64,000 bases of DNA from Bagarius yarrelli (GCA_005784505.1 VCAZ01000027.1:1755265-1819264), one strand, 5' to 3'. Shown: positions 36,816 through 48,871, numbered from the stretch's first letter. Translations and numbers: made by a program. The notes: generated by a model from the letters alone, not told the origin.

Positions 36816-37945
36816 TCATTTTAGCAGACTCTGCATCCACAGAAGTAGTCCTTGTTTAGAGTTCTGCTCAGACGCTGCTGTCTCTTTCTGCTCTTTAAGC
36901 TTTCTTTCTTTCTCTAGCTCCTTTTCCTTTCTACGTTGTTGATCAGCATTCAGAACTTTCTCAATTTTTCTCTGTTTGGGTTAAAATGAACCATCTGCCA
37001 ACTTATCAGAGGCACGATCAAGTTAAAATCGTCCACTTTTTTGTTTAGCTTAGCCAGCTGATCAGAGAAAGCGGCACAGTATTCTTTCCACAGGATCTGT
37101 TCTGGGTGTTTCATTGGGTTTCCAAGTCTGGCTCGGGCTTCCTCTAGTGTTTTACGCATCTTTTCTATTGTCTCTCTAATCTCCTTCTGGACCACGATCC
37201 ACTCAGGTTGATAACCGTTATCAATGAGGATGCGGTTAAGGTTGTGGGTCATGGGGTCTGCATATGGATTGTGCTCAAACTTGCTGAGCGGTTTGCCAAT
37301 GCCGCTGAGGTTGCGGAAGTCACCGCGGGCCATTGACTCCTGGATAAGATCCTCGACCAGCCTTTCCACAGCCTGTGTTATCTGGATCTTCTTGCTTCGC
37401 AGGCGTGTATCCCTCAAAACCATGGCTCCTTCTTCCGTCGCTTCTTTTTCCATGGCTTTGTAGCGGTACTCCAACACCTGATCTGTAGCTTTGTCCATCC
37501 GGAACTGACGATACTGTCGTTCACGTTGGCTTGGTGTTCCAGAGCCCACACCTTCATAGCTAAGGTAGTGTCTGTGCTGGGGTGCATGACCTTTAACCTT
37601 TTCCTCCTCTTCCTCTTCTTGAGTGTTTTGTGATAAAGATTTTTGCCGTGCCAGGTGAGTTTGTACAACTCTGTATGCCTCTTCTATCTGAGAAAATAAA
37701 GCAGCATCAGCGGTGGGGGCTCCCGAGTCAGGGTGGTAAAGTTTGGCCATACGCAGGTAGGCTTCTTTAACCACGGCATTGCTGCTGACTTCGTCCTCAG
37801 GCAGCTGCAGCAGACGCAGACTTTCTCTTAAACTACGGCCAGGCTGAAGTCTGGAGCTATGCAATCGAAGAGCGATGGCACTGTAGGCAAACACAGGTCT
37901 GGGCTGGTCTCTGGGATACCATCGCAGCAATGCAGAGCAGCTCAT
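36816..37945 (-). CDS. dnajc28: DnaJ homologue subfamily C member 28, apparent frameshift near the C terminus
   Basis: Start chosen at 37945, because the frame extending to 37984 crosses a splice acceptor (ctttgtag|gaga, exon start at 37949); earlier residues are intronic. An Arg-rich N terminus suggests mitochondrial import. A J domain follows at about residues 38-100 with HPD at 71-73, an acidic linker at 108-117, and the DUF1992 domain at about 190-255 (SMARGDFRNLSGIGKPLSKF). The reading frame stops at 36950, giving 331 residues. One base earlier in an A-run, another frame continues for 49 codons to a stop at 36816-36818 and ends in GLLLWMQSLLK, comparable to the GFLNWMNLWKF-like end of human DNAJC28 (388 residues; here 376). 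The tail is therefore probably real and the frame break an error or a recent mutation. DNAJC28 function is poorly known. Confidence 0.85.
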
Positions 37946-38070
37946 TCTCCTACAAAGGAAAGCACATGCAACAGACACGAACATGACACATCAAACATAA
38001 TAAGTAGTTTTAGTTTACTTAAGTGCAAAGGACTGCGCCCTTAGGACGAACTGTGTGCTGGTTACCTTTA

Positions 38071-38252
38071 CAGCATTTGGCAGACGCCCTTATCCGGAGC
38101 GACTTACATCTGTCTTTTTTATACAACTGAGCAATTGGAGGTTAAGGGTCTTGCTCAGGGACCCAAGAATGGCAAACTGGTGGTGCTGGGAATCAAACTC
38201 CGATCCTCCAAAAAGCATTCCAAGACCTTAACCACTGCGCTGCCATTCACAC
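38071..38252 (-). repeat. tRNA-derived SINE (family B)
   Basis: The plus strand reads gcatttggcagacgcccttatccggagcgacttacat (tail) to accttaaccactgcgctgcc (head). It lies in the presumed first intron of dnajc28. Confidence 0.7.
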
Positions 38253-38734
38253 CTGCTGTAATGACGTTCTGGTATTAAGTAAATGTTTACAAACCACTAA
38301 ATGATTAATGGTTGCACAAAATGATGTAAAACTATTATGTCTTAATGTAATTCTAATGACTATATGTGATTCTGAATATGTGACGCAATTCTACCATGCA
38401 TTATATTGAAGGACCAGCACCCAATAGTAATCCTGTTTCATTTTTTTTGTATTATAATTATAATTATTATTAAAAAAACAGTTCTTGAGGATATAACTTC
38501 ACTGGCCTTCTAGGAGGTCTACTGATAGGTAAAGCAACATTTTACTAATGGTTAATGCTTACCTTTAAATTTATTAGCTATTTAAGAACAATTGCTGATT
38601 AGGGCACCTTCTTAACCAGCAAGTAGTGTGTCCAAAAATGCCTGTGACTCTTGATCACTGCTTAACACTATGATTGTTTTAATGTATTATTTGGTTTCAT
38701 AATGTGAATTTAAAGACGTGAACATTAAATAGTA

Positions 38735-39262
38735 GAGGTGGGGGAAAAAACGATTCATCGATGCATTGCGATTCTTCTTCTAACAATTTCCGAATCAAAT
38801 CCAAGTTCAGAATCGATTCAAATTCAAATAAGATCTTGACGGTGCGGGCCAAAAACCAGAAAGAATATAAGTGTAAACACTTGAACTTAATAAAATAAAG
38901 AACGAAAGCAGTCTAAAATGTACTGAATTGGTTTATTAGATGCAGACATGTATTTACAACTTATTCTTATGTTATACACCCCTGTGGGCATGCACTCTCA
39001 CCAAATTACTGCAGGCCCTGAGTGGGAAAATGCATTTACCCACACACACACACACACAGAATGTGTGCTGAGACAAAATTACCACGTCTAAACTTAATAA
39101 ACACTTTAGACTGTTACATAAGCACTGAATGACGCACGTAAGTATGCTGGCGAATTGGCTTACAAACATGTATTTACAAAGTAGAAGAATTAGAAAAAAA
39201 TCCGGAATCAGATTATGACCTCCAACATCGGAATCGGATTGGATCGTAAAGTACCTAAAGGT
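38735..39262. repeat. Unclassified dispersed repeat, hAT-like texture
   Basis: The left side carries cgattcatcgatgcattgcg and gaatcgattcaaattcaa; the right side carries ccggaatcagattatgac and gaatcggattgg. These gaatcgatt-rich ends are common in nonautonomous fish DNA transposons. No coding is visible and the termini are uncertain. Confidence 0.4.
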
Positions 39263-39300
39263 TTTGATAAATAAACACATAAAAGAGAATAATAATTAAG

Positions 39301-39303
<3 letters not shown>

Positions 39304-39356
<53 letters not shown>
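39304..39356. repeat. Poly-A tract, 53 bases
   Basis: An uninterrupted A run, followed by a 17-base T run at about 39380. Its length may be unreliable in assembly. Confidence 0.9.
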
Positions 39357-39358
<2 letters not shown>

Positions 39359-39411
39359 ACAATCAGGCAATTTTTGATTTTTTTTTTTTTTTTTTATATA
39401 TATATAACTGA

Positions 39412-39532
39412 TTGGGGGTTAAATATTTGGGGGTTAAGGGCCTTGCTCAGGGGCCCAGCAGTGACAACTTGGTGGTGCTGTGAATCGAACCCACAATATT
39501 CCAACACCTTAACCACTGAGCTACCACTTTCT
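39412..39532 (-). repeat. tRNA-derived SINE (family B), partial
   Basis: Contains ggttaagggccttgctcagg and the head ccttaaccactgagctacca, with the tail part missing. Confidence 0.6.
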
Positions 39533-39599
39533 CAGAAAAACCTGAGAGTAAATCATTTATCCATCAATTACACTATCGTCATGATAGTGTTTCGAAATA

Positions 39600-40060
39600 T
39601 TTTTTGCGCGGCGAAGGACATTTACGTCACGCTGTGCGCCATTTTCTCATTCTCAATCTAAGGTCACTTTAACGCATTAATTAAAAGTGTTTATTGTGTG
39701 AACTAAATAATATACAATGCTCTTAAATCTATTCTCAGCCTATTGTTTACTAGCGACTTTACACTGATTCTATTAGAGGTAGTGAATCTGAGCTGGTGCG
39801 TCTCGTCAGTAGTTCTGTAGCTGCATATGAAGTCAGTCTGTGTTACATTTATAATAACAGAAAGCGCCATACCTCAATTTATTCCAACAACCCCCTTCAT
39901 TTCCTCAAATCTAAACGTTCTTGTGCACACAACACGGCGGTTTGTTGTCGTGTGAGAAGGGAAAAGCGTATGCTGGGAGTTGTAGTTCGAGTTTGTAGTC
40001 CGATTTATGGCGAATGCAGTGTAGTAAAGAATCCTTAAGATGGCGTCATAACGCCAAATC
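39600..40060. promoter_or_regulatory. Candidate CpG-richer promoter region with CRE, YY1 and ZNF143-like motifs
   Basis: At 39623-39630 there is a CRE-like tacgtcac and at 39636-39645 gcgccatttt, which on the minus strand is a YY1-like aaaatggcgc. At 39971-39988 tgctgggagttgtagttc matches the ZNF143/Staf motif, and at 40037-40045 aagatggcg is a plus-strand YY1 motif. The left pair points to the minus strand, where dnajc28 needs a 5' exon about 1.7-2 kb upstream of its coding exon. The right pair points toward mab21l3. A divergent promoter is the simplest reading. Exons were not identified. Confidence 0.4.
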
Positions 40061-40265
40061 ATTCACTCTGAGCCTGCAGGGGTTGTTTTCTTTAAGTTCT
40101 TCATCATTTTTATCTTACATATATTATTCTTTACGGATCGTAGCATGGGAATTAATGTTCAACGAATTTTACGATGCAATTTAAAGCACATACTAACAAT
40201 TACCAAAACAATTTCAATTAGCTATAAATCTGACTAAGCCTGTGGGAACCTTTTTAAGACATTTC

Positions 40266-40633
40266 AGACCATTCATTTATTCATTCATTCATTTATCTTC
40301 TATATCCACTTATTCCCTAATTCTGTGTCACAGGGATCTGCTGGAGTCTATCCCAGCTGTCTCTGAAAGGGCGAAAGGCAGGAGGGGTACACACTGGGCA
40401 GGTCACCAGTGCATCACAGGGCCATACACACTCATGGGCAATTTAGAATCATCAGTCAAGCTAACATACATGTTTTTGGACTATAGGAGAAAACCGGAGT
40501 ACCCGGAGTAAAGCCACGCAAACACGGAGAGAACATGCAAACTCCACACAGGAAGTCCCCTGCAGGGAAATCGATCCCGGGACCTTCTTGCTGTGAGGCA
40601 ACAGTGCTAACCACCAAGCCACTGTGCTGGCCT
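40266..40633 (-). repeat. tRNA-derived SINE (family A), full length
   Basis: The minus-strand counterpart of the 8.1 kb copy: catgtttttggactatagga, gagaacatgcaaactccac, then the head with ggtagcactgttgcc-like sequence read as gtgaggcaacagtgctaacc on the plus strand. It is longer than the 8.1 kb copy and ends in a cattcattcattt tail. Confidence 0.7.
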
Positions 40634-40699
40634 ATTTCAGACCATATATATAATGGCTTTATTCATGTTTATGAGAGTATATTTATGTAATTAAGAATG

Positions 40700-40704
<5 letters not shown>

Positions 40705-40791
<87 letters not shown>
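40705..40791. repeat. TA dinucleotide repeat
   Basis: About 43 TA units. Prone to length error. Confidence 0.9.
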
Positions 40792-40794
<3 letters not shown>

Positions 40795-40799
40795 GTTAT

Positions 40800-41531
40800 A
40801 TGCTGCTGTGCATTTTCTAGTGTAGTACAGGGATCAGATCGATTTCCAATCAGAGCTTCTGGAATCAACCCTCATCTTTTTTTTATTGAACAGCAGTAAT
40901 GAAAATATTAAAATATATAAAGACTGTATGAAGTAAATGATACATTTTAGAAGTTTAGCATTGAGAACATTGTTAGTTGTTCATGTTTAAATCAACTCTT
41001 ATGAAACACCCAGCAATTTAATACCAGAGTTCATGCAGATGTTATGGTAAAATGGTGTCAGTAGAAAAAAATAGTAGGGCTGGTGTATATTTAGGTCAGT
41101 AGGAGGCACTGGGTCCTAAAGAACTTTTTACTCTGAAATCCTCCAATAACAACAATAATGATAACTGTAGAATTATACACAAAAGTTTAAACTCAAGAAA
41201 ATGTTTTGTAGCATGTTGATAGAAACTCCATTTAGATTTATGTACCGTACATGTAAATGATTTGTCTGTGTTTACGTGTCTGATCGATATAATGTAACCT
41301 ATGTGAGCGGATCAGTGTTTATTTGTCTGCCCAGAGGACCATGGGATCTTTTTACCATCTGTACAAGATCGATGCAATGAGATCAATTTGCTGGAGTGCT
41401 TTTCCATCAGTTCCATCTACACTACACAAATTAGTCGCAAAAGGGAAAGGGGTCACACATTGGGACTCGATGCTACCAGGATCAGAAACTCTAACAGCAC
41501 AGAAGAAGTTATAACTTAATAGGACTGTAAA
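40800..41531. other. Upstream of mab21l3, no exon recognised
   Basis: AT-rich. A 5' noncoding exon of mab21l3 may lie here, but none could be fixed. Confidence 0.35.
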
Positions 41532-41932
41532 ATGACAAATTTTACTGAAGAAGATCTGGACCATTATTTACAGAATCAGGTCAGGTGATTGTTTAAGATA
41601 AAATGATATTGTGTAAATGATTGTAATTTGCTTGAGTAATTAGTTTAGCACAAGTATGGATATGTGTTGTTTTTTTTAGTAAATGATGTGATACAATTTT
41701 TGAATTTGCATTTAAATATGATATTGGATTGACATGAATGCATTCTCTGCAGGTGGATCTCAGACACAGACAGCTCTCTAAGTCTGTAGAGGAGGTGCAA
41801 AAAATAATCAGGGATCTAACTACTGAGATCAGCTTGAAGGATCCCCGCTTTCAGTCTATTGCCCACACAGGAGTTCAAAATAACAGCTTCAAAGTATATA
41901 AAAAATCAATGTACATGTGATGTAGTTTATGT

Positions 41933-42031
<99 letters not shown>

Positions 42032-43426
42032 TGTGTTGTATTTAGGATCAACCTGCTATAGCATCAAAATGGGCTACTTTACTTCAGGGAAGGGGCACTT
42101 ACTATCCTGCCATTCAGGTAAAACTACCAAAGTAACTATTTTACTTTTTAACAATTTACAAAGAAATCATTCCAACTTTACATCTACATAACAAAAATAT
42201 AAAATGTACTTGTACATTTTAGACAATTTGCATGCCACTCCAAATATTTAGTTAAAATGGCAAACAAGGTTGCCAGTGTTTCAGGTTGTTTGTTCTGCAG
42301 GTGCTGACACCGAATCTATTCCTGATTTCTGTGCCAATGCGAGGTCTTACAGGGTATAAGGAGAAACGTACACGTCAATGGCGGTATTACACACTGAGCG
42401 GTTCTCAGCTTCTTTCACCTGTCCGAGAACCAGAGAAGCTACACCAGTGGCTGGAACTGGAAAGCTTCGTTAACCCTGTTCAGGAGTGGCATGATGAATG
42501 TGTGGCCATCGAAGGGGATCTTGTGCCCTCCAAAGTAGTCAGTGTCTTTAAGGAGCAGGTCGAGGTGGCTATAAAGACCTGCGGGCTAACAGGTGGGCTT
42601 ATACATTTTTATTTAATATTTTTTATGAAATGATACATTCAGGAATTAAAATGAAGACCATGTTAAAAAACAATTCAGCTAGGAGACATACGCATTGCAT
42701 TAAAGCAAGCATTACACTAGTGAACTAATAATAAAAAAGAAATAATTAAAAATAAATCAAGAGTGTCTTGTTTTTTGTTTTTTTTGCATGTAAATAAAAT
42801 TGTATGATATGTTATAATAAATGTGTGTGTGTACATTTCTGTGTTGTTTTATAGATAGTAATAGATTCATAAAATTCTTTTCTGGATGCTTATTTTGTCT
42901 GTGATGCTAATTTTGTACTATACGGAATACAATCTATAGTAAAGTTTAAAAGAAAATGATAGAAAGGGCAGAGAGAGTTAGAGGTACTCAGATAGTTACA
43001 CAAGTGATGTGTAGTGTCACCCATTCACAACACACACAATGGCTTTATGCATCATTTCCATACTGATATTCTGCCTCAATGCTGAGTCCCCTTTTATTTG
43101 GTTTATCCTGCACTTTACATTTGCTACGATAGAGAAATTGAACATGCAGGAGTCACTGGGTTCAGTGGTACGAGTGGCAGTGGAGACGTCAGAGGTACAG
43201 ATAGAAGTGGATCTGGTGCCCACAGTGGAAATATTGAACTGCTGGCCCAAGAAAGCCCGCTGGCCTCGTCTACTACAGAGGTGGCCTTCCAAAGAGTGCA
43301 CTCGCTGTATTAAGGTGAGAAAGTATAAAAAAAATTCATCAAGGGATTCTCTCTATCCTGTGTATATAATTTAGTATAATTATCAGTATCAAGACCGGTC
43401 AAAAAACACAACTAATATAGACTTCT

Positions 43427-43457
<31 letters not shown>

Positions 43458-44580
43458 CTTACTAGGGACTTGCTTTAACTTTTCTGCTTTTGACACTGAT
43501 ATGAACAGAGTTGTCTTTTTTTGTTCAGGGTTCTGACAGGTTGATGTATTACTTAGCTGTGCTGATGTTCTATACATAATGGAAAAACACACACTACATC
43601 TTACTTGTCGATTCTTACTTCAAATTACTACATTATGTTATTCTGTGAGACTTACAGAAAAGCATGAACACAATGTCGCTTTCTTTTTCTCTACTGTTTC
43701 TCGTTAAAAAGTTACACATTCTATACAACTGTCCAGGAAAAGAGCTCAATTAAGCAGACATAACAGGGAACCTAATTAGACATGACACATTCCACTGTAA
43801 GGATGATGTTGATTTTTCTTTCTAAAGCCATTTTCCTCTCTATTCTTCGCAGTCTTTCGGTTACAACCTTATGGCTTCGTCTAATTACCACTGGCTGCTG
43901 TCGTTCTCACGGGCAGAGCAGGTGTTGCTGGCTGGCATAGATGAGGACGGTGGCTGTCGGAAAAAGAGTTACAGGGTCGTGCGACAGCTAAAGGAGGACT
44001 TTTGGTGTCCTGGAAGCAAACCTGTCATCACTACTCACCATTTACAAGTACAAGAGTTTCTGTATTGTTGCTCTATACAAAGTTCCCTTCTTTATTGGCA
44101 GTCTGACTATGATATAGGAAACATAGAACTAAAAATGTACTGCAATTGTAAAACCCATGCTGTCCCACTAGAGGGCTCTCTAGCACAAATTAACATCGTC
44201 ATCCTTATAGGTTCATTTTTGAGTCATCTATACTATACTGCCCATATTTATCTAATAAATGTATGTATGTATGTATGTGTGTATGTCGTTCTGGATTTTG
44301 AATTTAGTATATCATACTGGTGTGTCCCCTGCTTTTTTCAATTTAGAATCTGCTGTTTTGGACATGTGAGAAGTATCCGAGCACCAGAGACTGGTGCAAT
44401 TTACAAAAATGTGTACTACGTCTGGTGCAAAAGCTGTATAAATGTGTGTCGCAGCGCTACCTAAGGCACTACTTTGTGTGCACCTACAACCTCCTGAAGT
44501 ACACCAATACAAACGACCTGGATGATATGGCCAAGAAAATCGCTGAGTTTCTTAACAATCCAAGTACCTATATACCTTAG
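41532..44580 (+). CDS. mab21l3: Mab-21-like protein 3
   Basis: Coding exons: 41532-41579, 41753-41893, 42301-42592, 43133-43314, 43853-44047 and 44347-44580, all phase-consistent, giving 363 residues against 362 in human. The protein begins MTNFTEEDLDHYLQNQ and contains VDLRHRQLSKSVEEVQKI, a Mab-21 core with WRYYTLSGSQL, the EVDLVPTVEI box that corresponds to a catalytic acid region in cGAS-like nucleotidyltransferases, SFGYNLMASSNYHWLLSFSR, WCPGSKPVITTHHLQ, and a C-terminal FWTCEKYP motif. The family has a cGAS-like fold; biochemical function of MAB21L3 is unsettled, with developmental roles reported for relatives. An extra in-frame exon is possible at 42046-42117. The neighbour atp1a1 is also the human neighbour. 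No frame break was found. Confidence 0.93.
41935..42026. repeat. Compound microsatellite, TC then TA
   Basis: A TC run (about 41935-41965) runs directly into a TA run (about 41966-42026) inside a mab21l3 intron, ending 20 nt before the possible extra exon. Confidence 0.9.
42046..42117 (+). CDS. mab21l3: Possible extra in-frame exon of mab21l3, 24 codons
   Basis: The 72-nt stretch is bounded by an acceptor (gtatttag) and a donor (cattcag|gtaaaa), keeps phase 0 with both neighbours, and encodes DQPAIASKWATLLQGRGTYY then PAIQ. It would sit between the SFK end of exon 2 and the VLTPNLFL start of exon 3. Human MAB21L3 as I recall it has no such insert, and without it the fish length matches human. 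It may be a cassette exon of fish or a chance combination of open frame and splice sites. Confidence 0.4.
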
Positions 44581-44905
44581 GAGTTTTTGTGCCTCTTTAA
44601 CAATGTTTTATTTGTAGTGAATAGCTTGTCACAGAATAGAAATGAATAGATATGCAGGGATAATTTCAAGGTCAAAGGAGTCGATGATACTGTAGTGAGG
44701 CGAGAGAGAAATGTTAGAGCTGTAAGTTTTAGAAAGTCACTGTTGAACCGTTAAATAAAGAAGGCTAATTTCATGTTATCCTTATTCACAGTCACAGTTA
44801 TTGATCAATTAAATTATAGAATGCTACTCTATATGAATACCTTAAAACTGCCTGTGTAATGTTTCAGAAATTCTCGTATTTGTAAAATAAAAAGTGCTAA
44901 CATGC
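44581..44905 (+). other. mab21l3: 3' untranslated region of mab21l3
   Basis: A polyadenylation signal aataaa at 44886-44891 follows the tag at 44578-44580. Confidence 0.6.
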
Positions 44906-47900
44906 TCAAGATCAAATCAAGTGTGTTTAATTATCATTTCTGTATATCATCTGAATTTTTTTCTACAGGGCCGGCTCTGAGCATGGGCAGGGATGGGCTG
45001 AGCCAACCCAAACATTAGTCTTGCCCACCCAATCAAAATTTTGCAGAAAATTTTGTACATCATTCTGTAGGTCGGTTCACCTCCATCCCATATGCAAACT
45101 CATCATTGTTGATGATAGGGGCCAAAACGGCGGTGTCACAAGCAAACCTGATGATGTGATATAAAATGTGCAACACACTCATGAGTCAGCAGAGTCAGAT
45201 GTCGTGAATAGGAAGGTGTGCTAAAATAAGTCCAGTGCAGCAGAAAGATTGTGTTATATGAATAGCCACTTACAGAAGTTTTTAATGATAGTAGGTTTGA
45301 TCGTAACAGGCTGGTAATGATTCATAAAGTACACAGACATTTTCTTAGGCAGAGGGGTAATAATGATCATCTTAAAACACATAACCCTCCTACTTAAAAT
45401 GTGCTGATGAGCTTGTATATCTTCTACAAAACCTTTCGAAAAAAAGAGTAGCAGCTTTTCCTGTCAAAAACACTGAGTGGTTTGTGGGAATTGGTGTGAT
45501 TGTTCCTGCTGGCACATTTTATGTGCTTTCAATCATGTGTAGAGATTGTTCTGTCACCATTACAGTGTGTAGACTGTGACAGCCTGAATGCCTTGCCATA
45601 TATGCCCTGTGTCCTTGATGTTTATGTTTGTCACTGTCACCTTCTATCTTCCCTACCATCATCTTCTTTCCATCATGTAACCCTGTCTTATCTCATCCAT
45701 TATCACCCGGTATATTTGTTCTCATGGTCGAAACATGCTCACCACAGCATTTCTACAATCTCTTATCCTTGTTGTTCAGTGCTAATTTTCCAAACGGAAC
45801 GTAACTCCAAACAACACAAATGTACTCATAGAAATATACAGCTGACTAAGATCAGATTTTTTTTCCTACTGAAATTTACCATTTCTTAAATGTGCACAAA
45901 ACAATTAAAAGGTTGTTAATTTTAATGCTTACTTTTTTTTTCTGTTTAAGTTCTACTTTTGGGGCATTTTGTCTTGATTAAACTGATGGGACATAGAAAG
46001 AGGACCCAAGCCGGAATCGAAAGCGAATCGGCAGAGTGCAACAGTGCATGTGGGTGTCAGTGCCTTAACCCACCACACTACAGCGCCGGCCATGTTTACG
46101 ACACTCTTTGAAATTTTTTGTGTGTTCAAAACAGTCCCAAAGTGCTAAGATAGTTCCCTCAGACTAGAATCTCGATACAGATGCAGTCTGTATTATGAAA
46201 TATGGCCAAGATGGGGGCAGGTTCCAGCCACGTAAGCAGTATAATGTACAGGACGTGTAAACAAAGGGCTAATGGGTTCGATTCATAGGTCATGAAATCA
46301 ATATGCTGGTGGAATTTGGGTAGATATGATTTGTGGGGGGATGGGGGGGGGGTACTGTGACTTACTGGTAGCCTAGTGGAAGTCACATAGAGTGTGCCCT
46401 GCCTTATTGTCGGTTAAACGTATACCATAACAGTAGTCTCTTAGATGGCAATGTTGCCAGCACCAATATTAAACAGTAGCTTATAACCACAAAAGCATCT
46501 TTTTGTGTAAACACACAGACCAACACCACCATCCAGCCAATGCTGCTGTCCAAAAACGGCTAAATCCAAAATACTATTATGTTTTTGTAAGAATTGAAGA
46601 TACAGCATTTTCTGAGTCTGACAAACCTGCAGCTTTTTTATCAAGGGTAAAAACTTTAGAAAGAAGAATAGGTGATAAATGACTGGGGTTTTTTGTTCAG
46701 CCAGTTTGTTTTCGAACTTTAATATTCTGCAGTTGATTGTATAGTTAATTGAAGTTTAAAATTTTTTTACATTAACCTTAATTAACCCTATTCAATTTAG
46801 CAGTTAGATGAGAAGCAACAGTGCTCGAGGTTAAGTGTCCGTTAATAAAACACAAGATGAAGCCGACAAACAGTCAATTACAGATAAAGCGAGGAAACAG
46901 GGCTTCAGGTCAGAACTGGCACAGACATTGAGTATAGATTTTCATGTCTATTATGAAATTATTATTACAACCCGAGACAATCAATTAATTTAAAATGTTT
47001 ATTTTCAGTTGTGGTGGAACTTGGATTAACAATAGACTGTCTATCAGTGGTGTAGCAAAAAAATGTAAATTTGATGCTGAGTAAACCACCAAAAGAAGGA
47101 AATGTCTGATAGTTAGACAGGAAATTTCCTATGGATTTAATCAAAAGTCAGTTAAGAAATGTATCAAAAGTCAATGTAACTAAAGAGAAATAAAAAGAAA
47201 AGGTTTATGATACCAGATCCCAAAGCAGAAATCATAAACAATTCTAAAGAGCTCAGTCGCTGTATTAACAGACAGAAAAAAACAGACTGAAAAATTTGCA
47301 GTGACTGTTAGGAATATTATGTAAGACTGCAGAAAATTGGCAACATTTTTCTGCAATTTTGGAGCCAGTAATGTTGGAGTGTAGGCTGATGATAATCAAA
47401 TGGGGAAAGCGGCAGACCATAGAAATAAACTGGACTATTTTCAGGAATGGAGTAGATGCAGATTGTAATGCATTAAAAGTCATATATACAGATTTTATCT
47501 GAAAATAAATGTATTTGTAATTACTGTAATTACACTGTAATTTTCATTGTCCAGTCTAACGCATAAGGCTTTAAAGCTAGGTTTTGTACATCAAAATATA
47601 GATGGATTTGTAGATGGTATAACGTGTAAAGATGTTTTGCAATCAATAAAACTCATGCAAGTCCCTTAAAAAATGTGGAGTGCAAAGAAAAGATTCGCGA
47701 ATATGGATCAAAATGCTGTTAAGCTTTTTCAATTGAATTATAATAGTCATAATATAACCTGTGTTCTCTTTTTCCCTAGCTCACCAGTCTCAACCAAAAC
47801 TATGATTAAACCGCATATTTAGCGTTGCCCAAGTCTTTGCTACACCTTCTAATTTGCTTATCTTAAAAACATAATGTTCTACTAAAGAGGATGAAAGCAT

Positions 47901-48100
47901 CTGATTTTTCTTTAATTAAAGGTCACGCAGCTGGAGAGGTGAATACTCAGAGGAGGAAGATTAGCAGAAATTTGGCAATAATTGCAGTGAGAGGAGGTGT
48001 ACCATGGATGAGTGACAATCAACATCTTATCATGATGTGTAAGCATGCAGTGTAACTTTTAAGTCACTACACGTTTTTGCATCTTTGCAACGTTTTTCAT
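44906..48100. other. Intergenic, repeat relics only
   Basis: At 44966 a stretch gggccggctctgagcatggg resembles an end of a fish DNA transposon. A SINE relic lies at 45995-46093, and a G-rich run near 46337-46352. No gene was recognised. Confidence 0.4.
45995..46093 (-). repeat. tRNA-derived SINE head relic
   Basis: The plus strand ends in ggtgtcagtgccttaaccca ccacactacagcgccggcc. Read in reverse it is a tRNA-like head with a decayed B box near cgattcgctttcgattccg. Confidence 0.5.
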
Positions 48101-48104
48101 CCTA

Positions 48105-48220
48105 CCAGGGGTGCAGTCAGGGTCAGTAAGGTGTTCTCTGCTGGCCTAAACTTAAACTAACTTAACGGTATGTAACTTAAACTACATTAGCAGTGGAAAA
48201 TTGCTAACTGGTTAATATTA
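48105..48220 (+). repeat. Dispersed repeat family D, copy 2
   Basis: The segment ggtcagtaaggtgttctctg followed by ctggcctaaac is matched, in reverse complement, by gtttaggcagaaaagaacac cttactgacc at 54.44-54.47 kb. Its taacttaaactacattagca end matches the 28.45 kb copy. Confidence 0.5.
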
Positions 48221-48789
48221 TTAAAGACTTAATTTTTTATGTTTTTGTGATGTTATAATAACATTAACATAAATATTGATTCTGAACTGCTCCAGATGTA
48301 TGTGGCACATCAATACGTGAAATGTCTTTGTATCTCTAATGCCACGTTTTTGTATAGTATTGATGGTTTCTATAATTGCGACGTGATAGTGATGGTATTA
48401 AGAGGTGTACCAGTCGGGTAAGTCCCCACTGAAGGCTCAGGTACCAAATTTACCACCCGCCACTGCATCCTACACTAGGTTGGTACACTCCTACCCAAAT
48501 ATACATGTGTGATAGCATAAATAAAGCAGTAGAAGAGTATTGTTATATGTGAGAGAGTGCACATGGATTCATAGTGTGCTTTAAATTATATCAAAATTGA
48601 GCTCAGTACAATACAGTAAGTGAAAGTGTAAGTGACTGTGATACAGTGAAGTGCTGTACACTGATTTATGGTTGTGTTATTCGTTATTGTTCAACACACT
48701 GGCCTGTGGGAAACAGCTTGCAGGTATAGGATCTGATGCTGCAGCACTGTCTGCATAGTGGTAGTAGTGTAAACAGTTTACAGCTGAAG

Positions 48790-48824
48790 TATATATATAT
48801 ATATATTAGATATATATATATATA

Positions 48825-48866
<42 letters not shown>
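48790..48866. repeat. TA repeat with one interruption
   Basis: TA runs interrupted by tagatata and tctata. A long minus-strand frame over it is an artefact. Confidence 0.85.

Positions 48867-48867
<1 letters not shown>

Positions 48868-48871
<4 letters not shown>

Noticed and set aside
36950..36975. Programmed -1 ribosomal frameshift in dnajc28
   Set aside because: The site agaaaaattg lacks a canonical X-XXY-YYZ slippery heptamer; a homopolymer indel is simpler.
37946..37984. Thirteen extra N-terminal codons of dnajc28
   Set aside because: A strong acceptor (ctttcctttgtag) lies between, so these bases are intron and the start is at 37945.
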